Shown here in pieces: positions 56,109-64,000 of a stretch of DNA of 64,000 nucleotides. This DNA is from Segetibacter koreensis DSM 18137 (GTDB lineage: Bacteria; Bacteroidota; Bacteroidia; Chitinophagales; Chitinophagaceae). The stretch lies in contig NZ_KB893381.1 in assembly GCF_000374045.1 (NCBI RefSeq), forward strand, positions 32,143-96,142. The letters are read 5' to 3'. A program made the position numbers and the translations under genes. Numbering within the stretch: the stretch's first letter is position 1; each line of letters starts with the position of its first letter. The notes beneath the pieces were generated by a model. That model saw only the letters and a list, made by a program, of their open reading frames with translations, did no database searches and was not told the origin of the DNA.

Positions 56109-56813
56109 TTAAATATCTTTTAAATCGCTTTTGTACGAATGAATTTTATCGCAGATGAGACGGAGTGAACTTTCAAGATCACCCCCTGCTGTTTTAAAGC
56201 TATCACTGTCGATAGTCAGCGGAGCGCCAAGCACCACCAATGGTGCACCAAATTGCGGGCACTGTATAGCCTGTTCTAAACTGAGGCCTCCTACCGCCTG
56301 TACCGGGATTTTTACGGCCTGCACTACTTCCTTTAACTGGTCAAGGGGACTTGGCATACGATTACCTTTTGCAGCTATACCGCGCCGCTCATCATACCCG
56401 ATGTGATGGATAACATAGTCACAGCCAAGAGCTTCAAGCCACCTGGCCGCCTCGACCATATCATCACTTCCAAGATTGTCTCCCATTACCTTTACACCAA
56501 AATCTCGGCCCGCGTTAACCACGCATTTAATAGTTTCTTCATGGGCTCTTGCCATAACTACGACATGAGTAGCTCCGGCCTTTGCCATCATCTCTGCCTC
56601 AAGATAACCGCCATCCATTGTTTTAAGATCAGCAACAATAGGAACACCCGGAAAAGCTTCCCGTAATTTCCTGACACCATGCAAACCTTCTGCTAAAATA
56701 AGCGGCGTTCCCGCTTCCAGCCAATCTACGCCGGCACGCATCGCCATCGCGGCAGTTTCAAGAGCCTCATCGATGTCTGTCAGATCAAGGGAAATTTGAA
56801 CAATAGGTCTCAT
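56109..56813 (-). CDS. Orotidine-5'-phosphate decarboxylase/hexulose-6-phosphate synthase (HUMPS) family protein
   Basis: This 234-residue TIM barrel starts directly with the domain (IVQISLDLTDIDEALETAAM). It has VDWLEAGTPLILAEGL, the D-x-K-x-x-D motif VPIVADLKTMDGGYLEAEM, ATHVVVMARAHEETI and VIHHIGYDERRG. The DxKxxD motif with the following Asp and GTPL loop fits the hexulose-6-phosphate synthase / 3-keto-L-gulonate-6-phosphate decarboxylase group more than pyrimidine biosynthesis. Next to the polyol dehydrogenase and SDR, conversion of a keto-sugar phosphate is a reasonable inference. Confidence 0.87.
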   Translation of the reverse strand: MRPIVQISLDLTDIDEALETAAMAMRAGVDWLEAGTPLILAEGLHGVRKLREAFPGVPIVADLKTMDGGYLEAEMMAKAGATHVVVMARAHEETIKCVVNAGRDFGVKVMGDNLGSDDMVEAARWLEALGCDYVIHHIGYDERRGIAAKGNRMPSPLDQLKEVVQAVKIPVQAVGGLSLEQAIQCPQFGAPLVVLGAPLTIDSDSFKTAGGDLESSLRLICDKIHSYKSDLKDI

Positions 56814-56852
56814 ATTTTTTATAAGTTAAATAATTGAATTTACGACACGAGC

Positions 56853-57524
56853 CTAATCAGGCAAGGGTTTAACCATTATGTCCTTAAACAGGACTGTGCT
56901 TTTGGGATCGTGCCCCTGCAAAGCAAATGTACCACTTGAAATTAATCTGCCGGGATGACCTTTGGGAGCTTCGGCATTTTCCGGTTCAGTGTACTCTGTA
57001 ACAATCTTATCGTTGATTTTCGTAGTTACGCTTTTTCCCTGAACCTTAATATATAAAGTAAACCACTCATTATCCTTTACATATACCTCGCGAGTATCCT
57101 TAATGTCATATAGACCGGCTGTTCTTTTCCAGTCAGTATGAGAATTATTTACCTGCACCTCAAATCCCTTGTCAGGGAATCCTGTCTCCTGATATGCTGT
57201 ATGAAAATACATTCCTGAATTAGAACCTGGTTTCGTCATTACATGCGCCTGAAGTTCAAAATTTTTAAAGTTATGATTCATTACCGGACCATCATAATAC
57301 AAATGTGATCGCGGGCCTGACACCGCAATACTTCCATCTTCAATTTTAAACGTACCCGGCTTTTCACTGGCTTTCCAGCCATTAAAAGACTTACCATCAA
57401 ACAGGCTAATCCAGCCGCTACCCCCGCTTGCTTTGTGCGTGCTTGTACAAGCGGCTAGAATCAAGATCGTTGCAACCAATAAACTATTTCTGATCATTAA
57501 TTTGTTTTTAATTGAATTATTCAT
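56853..57524 (-). CDS. DUF1080 (3-keto-disaccharide hydrolase family) lipoprotein
   Basis: This 223-residue lipoprotein (LAAC, lipid Cys at residue 26) has one DUF1080 domain: GWISLFDGKSFNGWKASEKP, FKIEDGSIAVSGPRSHLYYD, NFKNFELQAHVMTKPGSNSG, YFHTAYQETGFPDKGFEVQV, and GTFALQGHDPKSTVLFKDIM. It is longer and more divergent than the copy at 11367. The lipid anchor would place it in the outer or inner membrane facing the periplasm. It lies 39 bp upstream of the HPS-like gene, in the same cluster as the exported Gfo/Idh/MocA (51515), which could create its 3-keto substrate. Confidence 0.9.
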   Translation of the reverse strand: MNNSIKNKLMIRNSLLVATILILAACTSTHKASGGSGWISLFDGKSFNGWKASEKPGTFKIEDGSIAVSGPRSHLYYDGPVMNHNFKNFELQAHVMTKPGSNSGMYFHTAYQETGFPDKGFEVQVNNSHTDWKRTAGLYDIKDTREVYVKDNEWFTLYIKVQGKSVTTKINDKIVTEYTEPENAEAPKGHPGRLISSGTFALQGHDPKSTVLFKDIMVKPLPD

Positions 57525-57751
57525 TAAAGTTCTAAATTTCCTTTATTTCCAGCCTGTTGCATTTTTTATTTCAGCTTTTGCTACAGCCTTTTGCCTGAAT
57601 GTCACTTCTCTAATATTCACACAACTTATAGGCTTTCATTCAAGTGAAAGAGTTTGTTCTTTAAAAAGAATGTCCTCGTAGTTACCAATTAATTAAATAA
57701 AAAAAGAGCAAGTAAAGTGATCAACCCTCGTTGTACGTGTTTGAATAGAAC

Positions 57752-59014
57752 TTAATGAGCCATGTATCTTTTTAACGAGAATCTGTTCTTTAGTGACTGA
57801 TCAATAAAGCTATCGCTGCATTTCATTCTAAAGAGTATGAGGAATCCAGATAGTAAGGTCAAAACAGCAACAAGTAATATAGAAGAGCTAATACCCAAAG
57901 TATCGGCAACGATTCCCGTAAGAATGGCACCAATTGAATAGCCTAAATCTCGCCAAAAACGAAAAATGCCTAAACTATTGGCCCTGTCAACCGGATGAGT
58001 GTTTTCTGCTACTGTCGCCAAAAACGTTGGATACACCATAGCCGTTCCCCAGCCTAAAAGCGAGGAAAGAAGTACATAATGCGTCATAGAGGTGGCAAAC
58101 AAAAGGGCAATCAAGGCTACGCCCTGCAATAGCATACCGATAAAAAGTATATCTTTTTTACAAAAAAGATCGGCCATTCTTCCGGTAACTAATTGCCCTA
58201 GCCCCCACACTGCAGGATAAACGGCAGTCACAATTCCAATTTGTTCTATATTGAAACCCTTTGAGGAAAGTAAAAGAGGAAAAATACCCCACATCATGCC
58301 GTCGTTAAGATTATTAATTAAGCCAGCCTGTGTTACCGAACCCAGATTTTTATCTTTCCAGGTAGTTTCCCAGAAAATGTTCTTAAGCCTTGTGATTTTA
58401 CTGTAAGATGTTTCTTTAACAACATGGTGTTGGGTGTCTCGCACCAGTAGCCAACTTCCGAAAAAACCCATTAATGACAAAGCAATGCCGATATAAAATG
58501 GGTAGGGACGAAGTCCATATCTGGAGGCTACCCAACCAGTAAAAAAGGCAACTAACGCCACTGCAATATATCCGGCGAACTCGTTTAAGCCCATAGCTAG
58601 CCCCCTTTGCTTTTCTCCTACCAGATCAATTTTCATTACTACTGTACTGCTCCAGGTCAATCCCTGGTTAATGCCCAATAAAACATTTGCGGCTACAATC
58701 CAATTCCAGCTATTGGCGAACATCAGTACGAAAGGGACGGGTATACCGATAAGCCATCCAATCGTTAATAAATTTTTTCTTCCTATTTTATTGGCTAAGG
58801 CTCCGGTAAAGTAGTTGGTAGTTGCTTTTACAATTCCAAAAACAATGATAAAGGAAAGAATCGCCGTTTTTGCAGCTATATGAAACTCCGTCTCAGCAAC
58901 TTGGGGAAGTATGCTTCTTTCCAAACCTATCATTCCCCCTACAAAAGCGTTGATGATGACAAGCAGTGTAAACTGTTGCCAATTTTCTTTTAAACCTAAC
59001 TGTACATTTTTCAC
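57752..59014 (-). CDS. Major facilitator superfamily transporter
   Basis: This 420-residue membrane protein has 12 predicted hydrophobic segments. The MFS inter-helix motif is YFTGALANKIGRKNLLTIGW (loop 2-3), and a second copy in the C-terminal half is VTGRMADLFCKKDILFIGML. The family transports sugars, drugs and organic acids by proton coupling; the substrate is not predictable. It begins the minus-strand cluster to 51515, although 227 bp separate it from the DUF1080 gene, so co-transcription is uncertain. Confidence 0.88.
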   Translation of the reverse strand: MKNVQLGLKENWQQFTLLVIINAFVGGMIGLERSILPQVAETEFHIAAKTAILSFIIVFGIVKATTNYFTGALANKIGRKNLLTIGWLIGIPVPFVLMFANSWNWIVAANVLLGINQGLTWSSTVVMKIDLVGEKQRGLAMGLNEFAGYIAVALVAFFTGWVASRYGLRPYPFYIGIALSLMGFFGSWLLVRDTQHHVVKETSYSKITRLKNIFWETTWKDKNLGSVTQAGLINNLNDGMMWGIFPLLLSSKGFNIEQIGIVTAVYPAVWGLGQLVTGRMADLFCKKDILFIGMLLQGVALIALLFATSMTHYVLLSSLLGWGTAMVYPTFLATVAENTHPVDRANSLGIFRFWRDLGYSIGAILTGIVADTLGISSSILLVAVLTLLSGFLILFRMKCSDSFIDQSLKNRFSLKRYMAH

Positions 59015-59121
59015 ACTACATTAAATGGTTTTTAATCACCCAGGAAAGCCCGTTCGTTGACCATCAATAAATCTTTGAAATTTATCTCTACAGTAAAAAG
59101 GACTTTTACTCTTTATTTTAT

Positions 59122-59340
59122 TTAACCCTGCTCCAGCACACGCCTGCGCTCTTCGTATTCTTCTTTATTAATTTCCCCTCTGGCAAATCGCTTTTTTAAA
59201 ATGTCCAAAGGCGATTCTTTATCAGAAGTTCGTTGAATTATATTGTTACGAAAAACAAAAAACACCGCTACAATCAGTAAGAGGAAAAGCCACCAGAGAA
59301 AGTGCATACCCCAAAACATTCCATTAGACCTGTGCCACAT
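59122..59340 (-). CDS. Small SHOCT-domain membrane protein
   Basis: This 72-residue protein has one transmembrane segment (HFLWWLFLLLIVAVFFVFR) followed by a short C-terminal SHOCT domain (PLDILKKRFARGEINKEEYE). This layout is common in Bacteroidota and Proteobacteria near heavy-metal or envelope-stress genes. Its function is not known. It is 107 bp upstream of the MFS gene in the same direction. Confidence 0.85.
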   Translation of the reverse strand: MWHRSNGMFWGMHFLWWLFLLLIVAVFFVFRNNIIQRTSDKESPLDILKKRFARGEINKEEYEERRRVLEQG

Positions 59341-59724
59341 CGCTTACATTTTTAAATGAAAAATGGATAACGATACGAAACTATACAATGTACAATTGTA
59401 GCAAATGACAAGGATCATTTGATATTGTGACAGGTGTCATTACCAGATAGGACATTATTAAGAGGCAAGGCTAATTTGGTTTTTATATATGGAATTATAG
59501 CTAAACTGAACACAACGCAGGTCTACCTGATTCTAACCAACCGATTTATGACAGGGAGTAGAATTCGCCTGATAATTCCAATCATTATTAAAAACAAAAT
59601 GGTGATAACAAGAATAAATCAAGAATGCAATCCCATACTCCTTTACCTCGGTTAATAAAGCCTGCATGAAAAGCTTTTTTTGCTTTATACTACAAAAGTT
59701 TATTCTTTCCGATCGGCTCGAGTC
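59341..59724. other. Intergenic region without recognised genes
   Basis: A 384-bp gap between the Gfo/Idh/MocA gene end and the SHOCT gene start, both on the minus strand. Short frames here have no recognisable similarity. An AT-rich inverted repeat near 59655-59695 (ATAAAGC with GCTTTAT and an internal T-run) may help end transcription of the Gfo/Idh/MocA gene, but it is weak. Confidence 0.35.
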
Positions 59725-60843
59725 TTATACAGCCAAATCCACCTTTTTGCCTGTTTTAACTGCCAAATAGATTGCGTCTATAATTTTTAAATCTTTCAGC
59801 GCTTCCTGGCCGTCTACTGGTACGATTGGTTGTTTACCTTTCAAAATTATATCAGACATTTCATCCATTTGTACAGTTTGATGAGTTACAATGGGCTGCT
59901 TCAATTCCCCTTTATTAGTACGGCCTTCAATAGGACCATACCCTGTAGCTGGATTTAATTCAGCAAAACCTTTTTCCCCATTTAAGAAAAACCGATCGAG
60001 AAAATTCATTTTATAGGTTGACAAACATGATGCTACCGCTCCGCTTGAAAAGCCCAGTTGAAATTGGATTGTTTCGTCAACGCCTTCTTTAAATTTTTCA
60101 GGATCAGTTTTGGTTTCTTCTGCTGTTACCCATACCGGTTCTTCGCCGGTCATGTATCGAGAACCGTTAATAGAATAAATGCCGATGTCCATCATCGCTC
60201 CGCCACCTGACAATTGCTTGTTCAACCTCCATTGTTTTGGATCACCTATTACAAAACCAGACAATCCCTGAAAAAACATAATTTTTCCAAAGTCTCCTGC
60301 TTTGCGCATACGAATAATTTCCAGTGTATGTGGTTCGAAGTGCATCCTGTATCCTACCAGCAATTTCACATTTGCATTCTTACAAGCATCAATCATTTCC
60401 TGTGCTTCTTTAGCATTTACAGCCATTGGCTTTTCTGAAATTGCATGTTTGCCGGCTTTGGCTACTCTTATAACCTGGTCGTGGTGCAATGCATTGGGTG
60501 TTATTACATATACTGCATCAATATCAGGATTGTCTTTAATACTATCAAAATTCTCGTAGTTGTAACAGTTTTTTTCAGGTATGTTATACTTGGCCTGCCA
60601 GGCCTTAATCTTTGATGGGGTCCCACTTATTACTCCTACTAATTTAGCTTTTCTGCACGATTGCATTGCCTCAGCCACGCGTGTTCCGTAACTGCCAAGA
60701 CCCATAATTGCTACGCGCAGCACAGGTCCGTCGTAAGACTTCATAGAGGGCCCTTTACTGCTTCCGGAAGCACAAGCAGGTAAAGAGGGTAAAACAATAG
60801 TTGCTGCGGTAAGTTTTTGTAAAAAGTCACGACGAGAATTCAT
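59725..60843 (-). CDS. Gfo/Idh/MocA family oxidoreductase, Tat-exported
   Basis: This 372-residue protein has a Tat-like signal (NSRRDFLQKLTAATIVLPSL). Motifs are VAIMGLGSYGTRVAEAMQSC, AVYVITPNALHHDQVIRVA, HAISEKPMAVNAKEAQEMI and GGGAMMDIGIYSINGSRYMT. It resembles exported glucose-fructose-oxidoreductase-like members (NADP-bound, periplasmic). It is monocistronic by position: a 384-bp gap follows and a divergent cupredoxin gene starts 262 bp away. The substrate is likely a sugar. Confidence 0.9.
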   Translation of the reverse strand: MNSRRDFLQKLTAATIVLPSLPACASGSSKGPSMKSYDGPVLRVAIMGLGSYGTRVAEAMQSCRKAKLVGVISGTPSKIKAWQAKYNIPEKNCYNYENFDSIKDNPDIDAVYVITPNALHHDQVIRVAKAGKHAISEKPMAVNAKEAQEMIDACKNANVKLLVGYRMHFEPHTLEIIRMRKAGDFGKIMFFQGLSGFVIGDPKQWRLNKQLSGGGAMMDIGIYSINGSRYMTGEEPVWVTAEETKTDPEKFKEGVDETIQFQLGFSSGAVASCLSTYKMNFLDRFFLNGEKGFAELNPATGYGPIEGRTNKGELKQPIVTHQTVQMDEMSDIILKGKQPIVPVDGQEALKDLKIIDAIYLAVKTGKKVDLAV

Positions 60844-61104
60844 GGCAAAACGGTTTTATGTTATTTCTAAGCAAAAGCTAATATTAGCCTTGCGCAATAT
60901 CCTGCATTTTATTTAAATCTTTACAAATAAATCCTGGTAAAGGAAAATTTTTTACAAAAAATCCTATTCATTATTTTTTTCGTTTCGAGGTTGCAAAAGA
61001 CTACCTGTGTTTTGTCTTGCAGCCTTCCTTACAAGATCGGTTTAACATACCCCAGAAGCAACCTCTTCTAATATTCTTCGTATTTATTAAAAAAAATAAA
61101 AAAA

Positions 61105-61464
61105 ATGAAAAAGAAGCTTTTTATAGCAATCCAGGTGAGTCTTGTATTACTTTCATCATGCACCAAAAGTGGAAGTGGTACCTACGGATATAACAACAAT
61201 ACCGGTAGCAACAGCACCAGCAACACGGTAAGCATTGCAAACATGGCTTTTAACCCCTCTTCTACAAGCGTAAATAAAGGCACCACTGTCACCTGGACGA
61301 ATAACGATAATATGTCTCATACTGTAACAGCAGATGACAACAGCTTTACCAGCGGAAATTTGAGTAAAGGTGACACCTATTCACACACCTTCACTACTGC
61401 AGGTACTTTTGCTTATCATTGCAAAATCCATACGGGTATGACAGGGCAAGTAGCAGTGAAATAA
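61105..61464 (+). CDS. Cupredoxin (plastocyanin-like) lipoprotein
   Basis: This 119-residue lipoprotein (LSSC, lipid Cys at residue 19) has a Gly/Ser/Thr/Asn-rich linker and one type-1 copper domain. The copper ligands are readable as the His in NMSHTVTADD and the C-x2-H-x2-M cluster YHCKIHTGMTGQV. It is a periplasmic electron carrier. It is one of three electron-carrier types in the window besides c-type hemes and HiPIP. A strong terminator at 61504 ends the gene. Confidence 0.92.
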   Translation: MKKKLFIAIQVSLVLLSSCTKSGSGTYGYNNNTGSNSTSNTVSIANMAFNPSSTSVNKGTTVTWTNNDNMSHTVTADDNSFTSGNLSKGDTYSHTFTTAGTFAYHCKIHTGMTGQVAVK

Positions 61465-61503
61465 TTACAAAAGACTTTTTCTTATATATATTAATTACTG
61501 TTG

Positions 61504-61545
61504 AAACCATTATCAAGAAAATGCCTTGATAATGGTTTTTATTTT
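61504..61545 (+). terminator. Rho-independent terminator after cupredoxin gene
   Basis: AAACCATTATCAAG (61504-61517) and CTTGATAATGGTTT (61525-61538) pair perfectly over 14 bp around a 7-base loop, followed by TTATTTTA. The location, 40 bp after the cupredoxin stop, fits intrinsic termination. Confidence 0.75.
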
Positions 61546-61662
61546 ACAAAATATGCTCATTAAGGAATCAAAAAGGATTTCTCCATGAGATGGTATAAGA
61601 CCAACTAAAAACTTTGACACGATTCCGTTTTTTACAATCTAATCTTTAATTTTTCTACATGA

Positions 61663-61701
61663 AAAAAGCACCTTAGTATTAGTTTACTTAAGATGCTTTT
61701 T
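61663..61701 (-). terminator. Bidirectional-looking terminator between convergent genes
   Basis: AAAAAGCACCTTAG and CTTAAGATGCTTTTT form an imperfect stem (one mismatch, one bulge) with an A-run on one side and a T-run on the other. It can act in both directions and most likely ends the minus-strand TIGR03118 gene, whose stop lies 42 bp away. Confidence 0.6.
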
Positions 61702-61742
61702 ATTTGTATTGCTACAATCAAAAACCAGAAGCTTACCGTTAA

Positions 61743-62882
61743 TTATTGTTTTACAATATACCCGAACAAGCCATCTGCTTCATCATCAGGGCCGGCAGTA
61801 AAATATAACCGGTTAGGATCAATACTGGTAGCAGTTGAAGGCGGAAAGGAAATTGCCCATAACTTATCGATCGTCATTACTTTGTTTTCAGTCTTCAACT
61901 GCCCTAAAAATTTGCCGTTAAGATCAAAAGCATTTATTCGTCCGTCGCCAAAATTGCCTACCAGTATTGCCGGCTGCGTGTGATCTTTATGTCCATTTTC
62001 CAACAAATTTTCAAGCCCACTATCATCAGTATCAGCAAAAAAGCTTGCAGGTGCCTTTGCAAGACCCCATGGAGCATTGAGTGTAGCTTTCGATGCAAAA
62101 CGTTTTACAAAAGAACCATTGGTGTTAAATATATCTACAAATCCATTTCCACTGCCTGGCTCTTCATCTCCATCAGATGCCACTTTTGCATATGCAACAT
62201 ATAATTTATCTTCTATATTCTGAATATTAAAAGGAGCATAACCTGAAGGCAAATCAGGATCGTTGAAAGACATAGATACGGATGAGAAAGAACCATTCCA
62301 AACATCAATTTTACGAGTTTTGAAATTAGCGGCATATAAATAATCAGTTCCATTAGACTTACCTATAGCCAAACCGGTATAAGCCGAAGTGGCAGAGTTG
62401 TTTTTGATCAGCAATGCATTATCCCCTGCTGTCGGATTCCATCCTGAAAGTACTCCATCAATGCCTGCAAATAAAAAGGTTGCTTTTTGCTTGTCTGAGA
62501 GAAAAAATTTACCATCGCTGTTGTTAAAAACAATGCCTGTAGGATTTCCACCTTTAGGGCCTTCGGGGGAAGGAATATTAACGGGCTTTCTGAGCGTGTT
62601 CCCTAGCTTGTCATAAATAGTACTAACATGCCCTGTTTGTGCACTAACCCAGGCAATACCAGTTGGGTTAAATGCAAGCCCCCAAGAGTTCAACAATGCG
62701 GGATCGATGTGAGGAGCACCGTATTCATTATTGTTCCCCACAAGGTTTACCTGGCGGAATTCTTTAAGTACCTGCTGATCAAAATGCTTTTTACAGGCAA
62801 TTGGTAATACCAGTACTGAAAACAAAAGCAGCAATACAGCAAGATGGCAGAAAGTCTGTATTGTTTTGGTAATCTTTTTCAT
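61743..62882 (-). CDS. TIGR03118 family lipoprotein
   Basis: This 379-residue lipoprotein (PIAC, lipid Cys at residue 30) has the TIGR03118 pattern: RQVNLVGNNNEYGAPHIDPA, LLNSWGLAFNPTGIAWVSA, GKFFLSDKQKATFLFAGIDG, and LLENGHKDHTQPAILVGNFG. The predicted fold is a beta-propeller. The family is of unknown function and is found in many soil bacteria. It is convergent with the cupredoxin gene. Confidence 0.88.
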   Translation of the reverse strand: MKKITKTIQTFCHLAVLLLLFSVLVLPIACKKHFDQQVLKEFRQVNLVGNNNEYGAPHIDPALLNSWGLAFNPTGIAWVSAQTGHVSTIYDKLGNTLRKPVNIPSPEGPKGGNPTGIVFNNSDGKFFLSDKQKATFLFAGIDGVLSGWNPTAGDNALLIKNNSATSAYTGLAIGKSNGTDYLYAANFKTRKIDVWNGSFSSVSMSFNDPDLPSGYAPFNIQNIEDKLYVAYAKVASDGDEEPGSGNGFVDIFNTNGSFVKRFASKATLNAPWGLAKAPASFFADTDDSGLENLLENGHKDHTQPAILVGNFGDGRINAFDLNGKFLGQLKTENKVMTIDKLWAISFPPSTATSIDPNRLYFTAGPDDEADGLFGYIVKQ

Positions 62883-63083
62883 AAAAGAAGATTTAAGGTT
62901 AATGAAATGAAAATGAGCTATAAACTAAACATTCAGATTATACGTGGCGCGGCAGAAAAGGGTTGCCCCAGGCAGTTTTATAAAAATGAGATGAAGATGA
63001 ACTGTTAAATAGGGTTACATGAAAAGGTATATATGAAGTTTGCAGCTTGGCGGTATCGTTAATTCGATACACATTTTTCACTT

Positions 63084-64000
63084 CTATAATTTCCTTTTTG
63101 TAAGGATAACAAATATACCCGAACTAGTGATGGGCAAGCGGCCCATACCTATGCCCGTAACCGGGATTTTTATGTAAGGCTCTGCTCTTAGCATCAAAGA
63201 TTTGGAAACACTATGATTAAAGCCAATACCGAGGTTTACAATTGAAAATAAATTATTAGATGAGTTTTTATACGATAAGCTCCACTCATTTTCAACACCA
63301 TTTCTTTGAAAAGTATAGCTATAATTTTCATTCTTCATAAAGTAAGATGAAATGCCCGCATTTGCAGTAAGAAAACTTTTACTAAACGATTTGATTGTAT
63401 AAGAAAGATTAACAGGCCATTCGATCATACTGCAACTACCATCTACGTCATTTATATTTATATAAGAGGGAATGACCGAATTTTTCGGGTTAAAGTACTT
63501 ACCGTCCGTGTAATAAAATTTTTTATCCCACATAAGCCCTGTTTCTACAGCTAATTTTTTACCGACCGTATAACCTATCAAAAGCCCTACGGAAAAGCCG
63601 GTTCTATTTACAGGTTGAAGCTTAATGGTACTAATATCAGGTCCCGCAATAAGACCGGCGTACAATGCGTGTTTATTTTTATTTTTAACTGCCAATTCTT
63701 TCTTTTCTGTAATTTGATTACCTGCAACTGTTTCTGAATTATTCTTGAGATCATTAGTTTTTTTCGGTACACTGCTACTGCCGGTAATACTGTCTGTCTT
63801 TAGCCTAAAATAAAACTGCTTATCTAAATCCCTTGACTCTACAATAGTTTTATCTACTGGCGATCCTTCAACTTTATTCAAACTTCGGTTTGGCAATAGA
63901 AAAATGTCTTTTCCGTCTATTTTATTTTTTGGGACAAGCCTTGCTATTTCATCTTTATAAGTCTTTAAATTGTAACTGTCTGGAGCTTTCTTATTAAAAT
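63084..64000 (-). CDS. Outer membrane beta-barrel protein, 5' end beyond window
   Basis: The frame is open past the right edge, so the N-terminus is missing; 305 codons are visible. The part near the edge is polar and charged (KTYKDEIARLVPKNKIDGKD), followed from about residue 130 of the visible part by a beta-barrel of PorT/outer-membrane type: AGLIAGPDISTIKLQPVNR, GYTVGKKLAVETGLMWDKKF, IEWPVNLSYTIKSFSKSFL and MLRAEPYIKIPVTGIGMGRL. Proteins of this layout in Chitinophagaceae have a cytoplasmic N-terminal part and a transmembrane helix, often beside a sigma-factor gene; that part cannot be checked here. Confidence 0.75.
   Translation of the reverse strand, partial: FNKKAPDSYNLKTYKDEIARLVPKNKIDGKDIFLLPNRSLNKVEGSPVDKTIVESRDLDKQFYFRLKTDSITGSSSVPKKTNDLKNNSETVAGNQITEKKELAVKNKNKHALYAGLIAGPDISTIKLQPVNRTGFSVGLLIGYTVGKKLAVETGLMWDKKFYYTDGKYFNPKNSVIPSYININDVDGSCSMIEWPVNLSYTIKSFSKSFLTANAGISSYFMKNENYSYTFQRNGVENEWSLSYKNSSNNLFSIVNLGIGFNHSVSKSLMLRAEPYIKIPVTGIGMGRLPITSSGIFVILTKRKL

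Noticed and set aside
59434..59655. Plus-strand open frame of 73 codons downstream of the SHOCT gene start
   Set aside because: Basic, hydrophobic, no recognisable domain, no good start context; probably non-coding.
1..64000. CRISPR arrays, rRNA, intact insertion sequences or an integron integrase
   Set aside because: No regularly spaced repeats, ribosomal sequence, intact transposase or tyrosine recombinase was found in either strand.

Overview
The window comes from a Bacteroidota genome, most likely Sphingobacteriia/Chitinophagia (Chitinophagaceae-like). The evidence is two SusC/SusD pairs, lipoprotein signals of Bacteroidota type, weak Shine-Dalgarno signals, moderate GC content, and a gene mix (PVC-type heme dehydrogenases, Gfo/Idh/MocA oxidoreductases, DUF1080 proteins, Tat-exported enzymes) typical of soil and freshwater members. 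The genus assignment is inference. No rRNA, tRNA, CRISPR array or replication origin was seen.

Layout. (1) 1-22276, minus strand: two SusC/SusD loci with their enzymes. The upstream locus runs SusC-SusD-Gfo/Idh/MocA-TIM barrel-phytanoyl-CoA dioxygenase-GH109-DUF1080-Gfo/Idh/MocA-hydroxyacyl-CoA dehydrogenase, then a wrecked CBM9-like gene. The second is SusC-SusD-cytochrome-type dehydrogenase, cut by the window edge. A divergent AraC regulator (22728-23591) faces the upstream SusC. (2) 23809-42551, minus strand: a 19-kb run of three more PVC-type dehydrogenases, a HiPIP, two ceramidase-like hydrolases, an amidohydrolase, an alpha/beta hydrolase, a sodium/solute symporter, a NagB-like deaminase and two Gfo/Idh/MocA proteins. 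(3) 42552-44736: decayed DNA with a SusC scrap, a LacI gene broken by several frameshifts, possible LacI-type operators and an orphan terminator. (4) 44737-49724, plus strand: a sialidase-like beta-propeller protein, a symporter and two tandem aldolases of the DHDPS/N-acetylneuraminate lyase superfamily. (5) 49762-51420, minus strand: two orphan genes (VOC protein and DHFR-like reductase), each followed by a long imperfect palindrome resembling an integron attC site, then a remnant of an AraC gene. (6) 51515-59014, minus strand: a sugar or sugar-acid oxidation cluster (MFS, DUF1080, HPS/OMPDC-like, Zn alcohol dehydrogenase, SDR, TIM barrel, Gfo/Idh/MocA). (7) 59122-64000: SHOCT protein, another Gfo/Idh/MocA, a cupredoxin, a TIGR03118 protein and a truncated outer-membrane beta-barrel protein.

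How it works together (inference). The recurring set is SusCD import, Tat- or lipoprotein-exported oxidoreductases, DUF1080 (3-keto-glycoside hydrolase family), TIM-barrel isomerase-like proteins and the redox glycosidase GH109. This points to glycan breakdown through oxidised sugar intermediates rather than only through classical hydrolases. Four periplasmic PVC-type dehydrogenases could supply the oxidation step and pass electrons to cytochrome c domains or, in one case, to a neighbouring HiPIP. NagB, GH109, the sialidase-like protein and the neuraminate-lyase-like aldolases suggest amino-sugar substrates. Many gene relics between intact genes show that the region has been rearranged and pruned.
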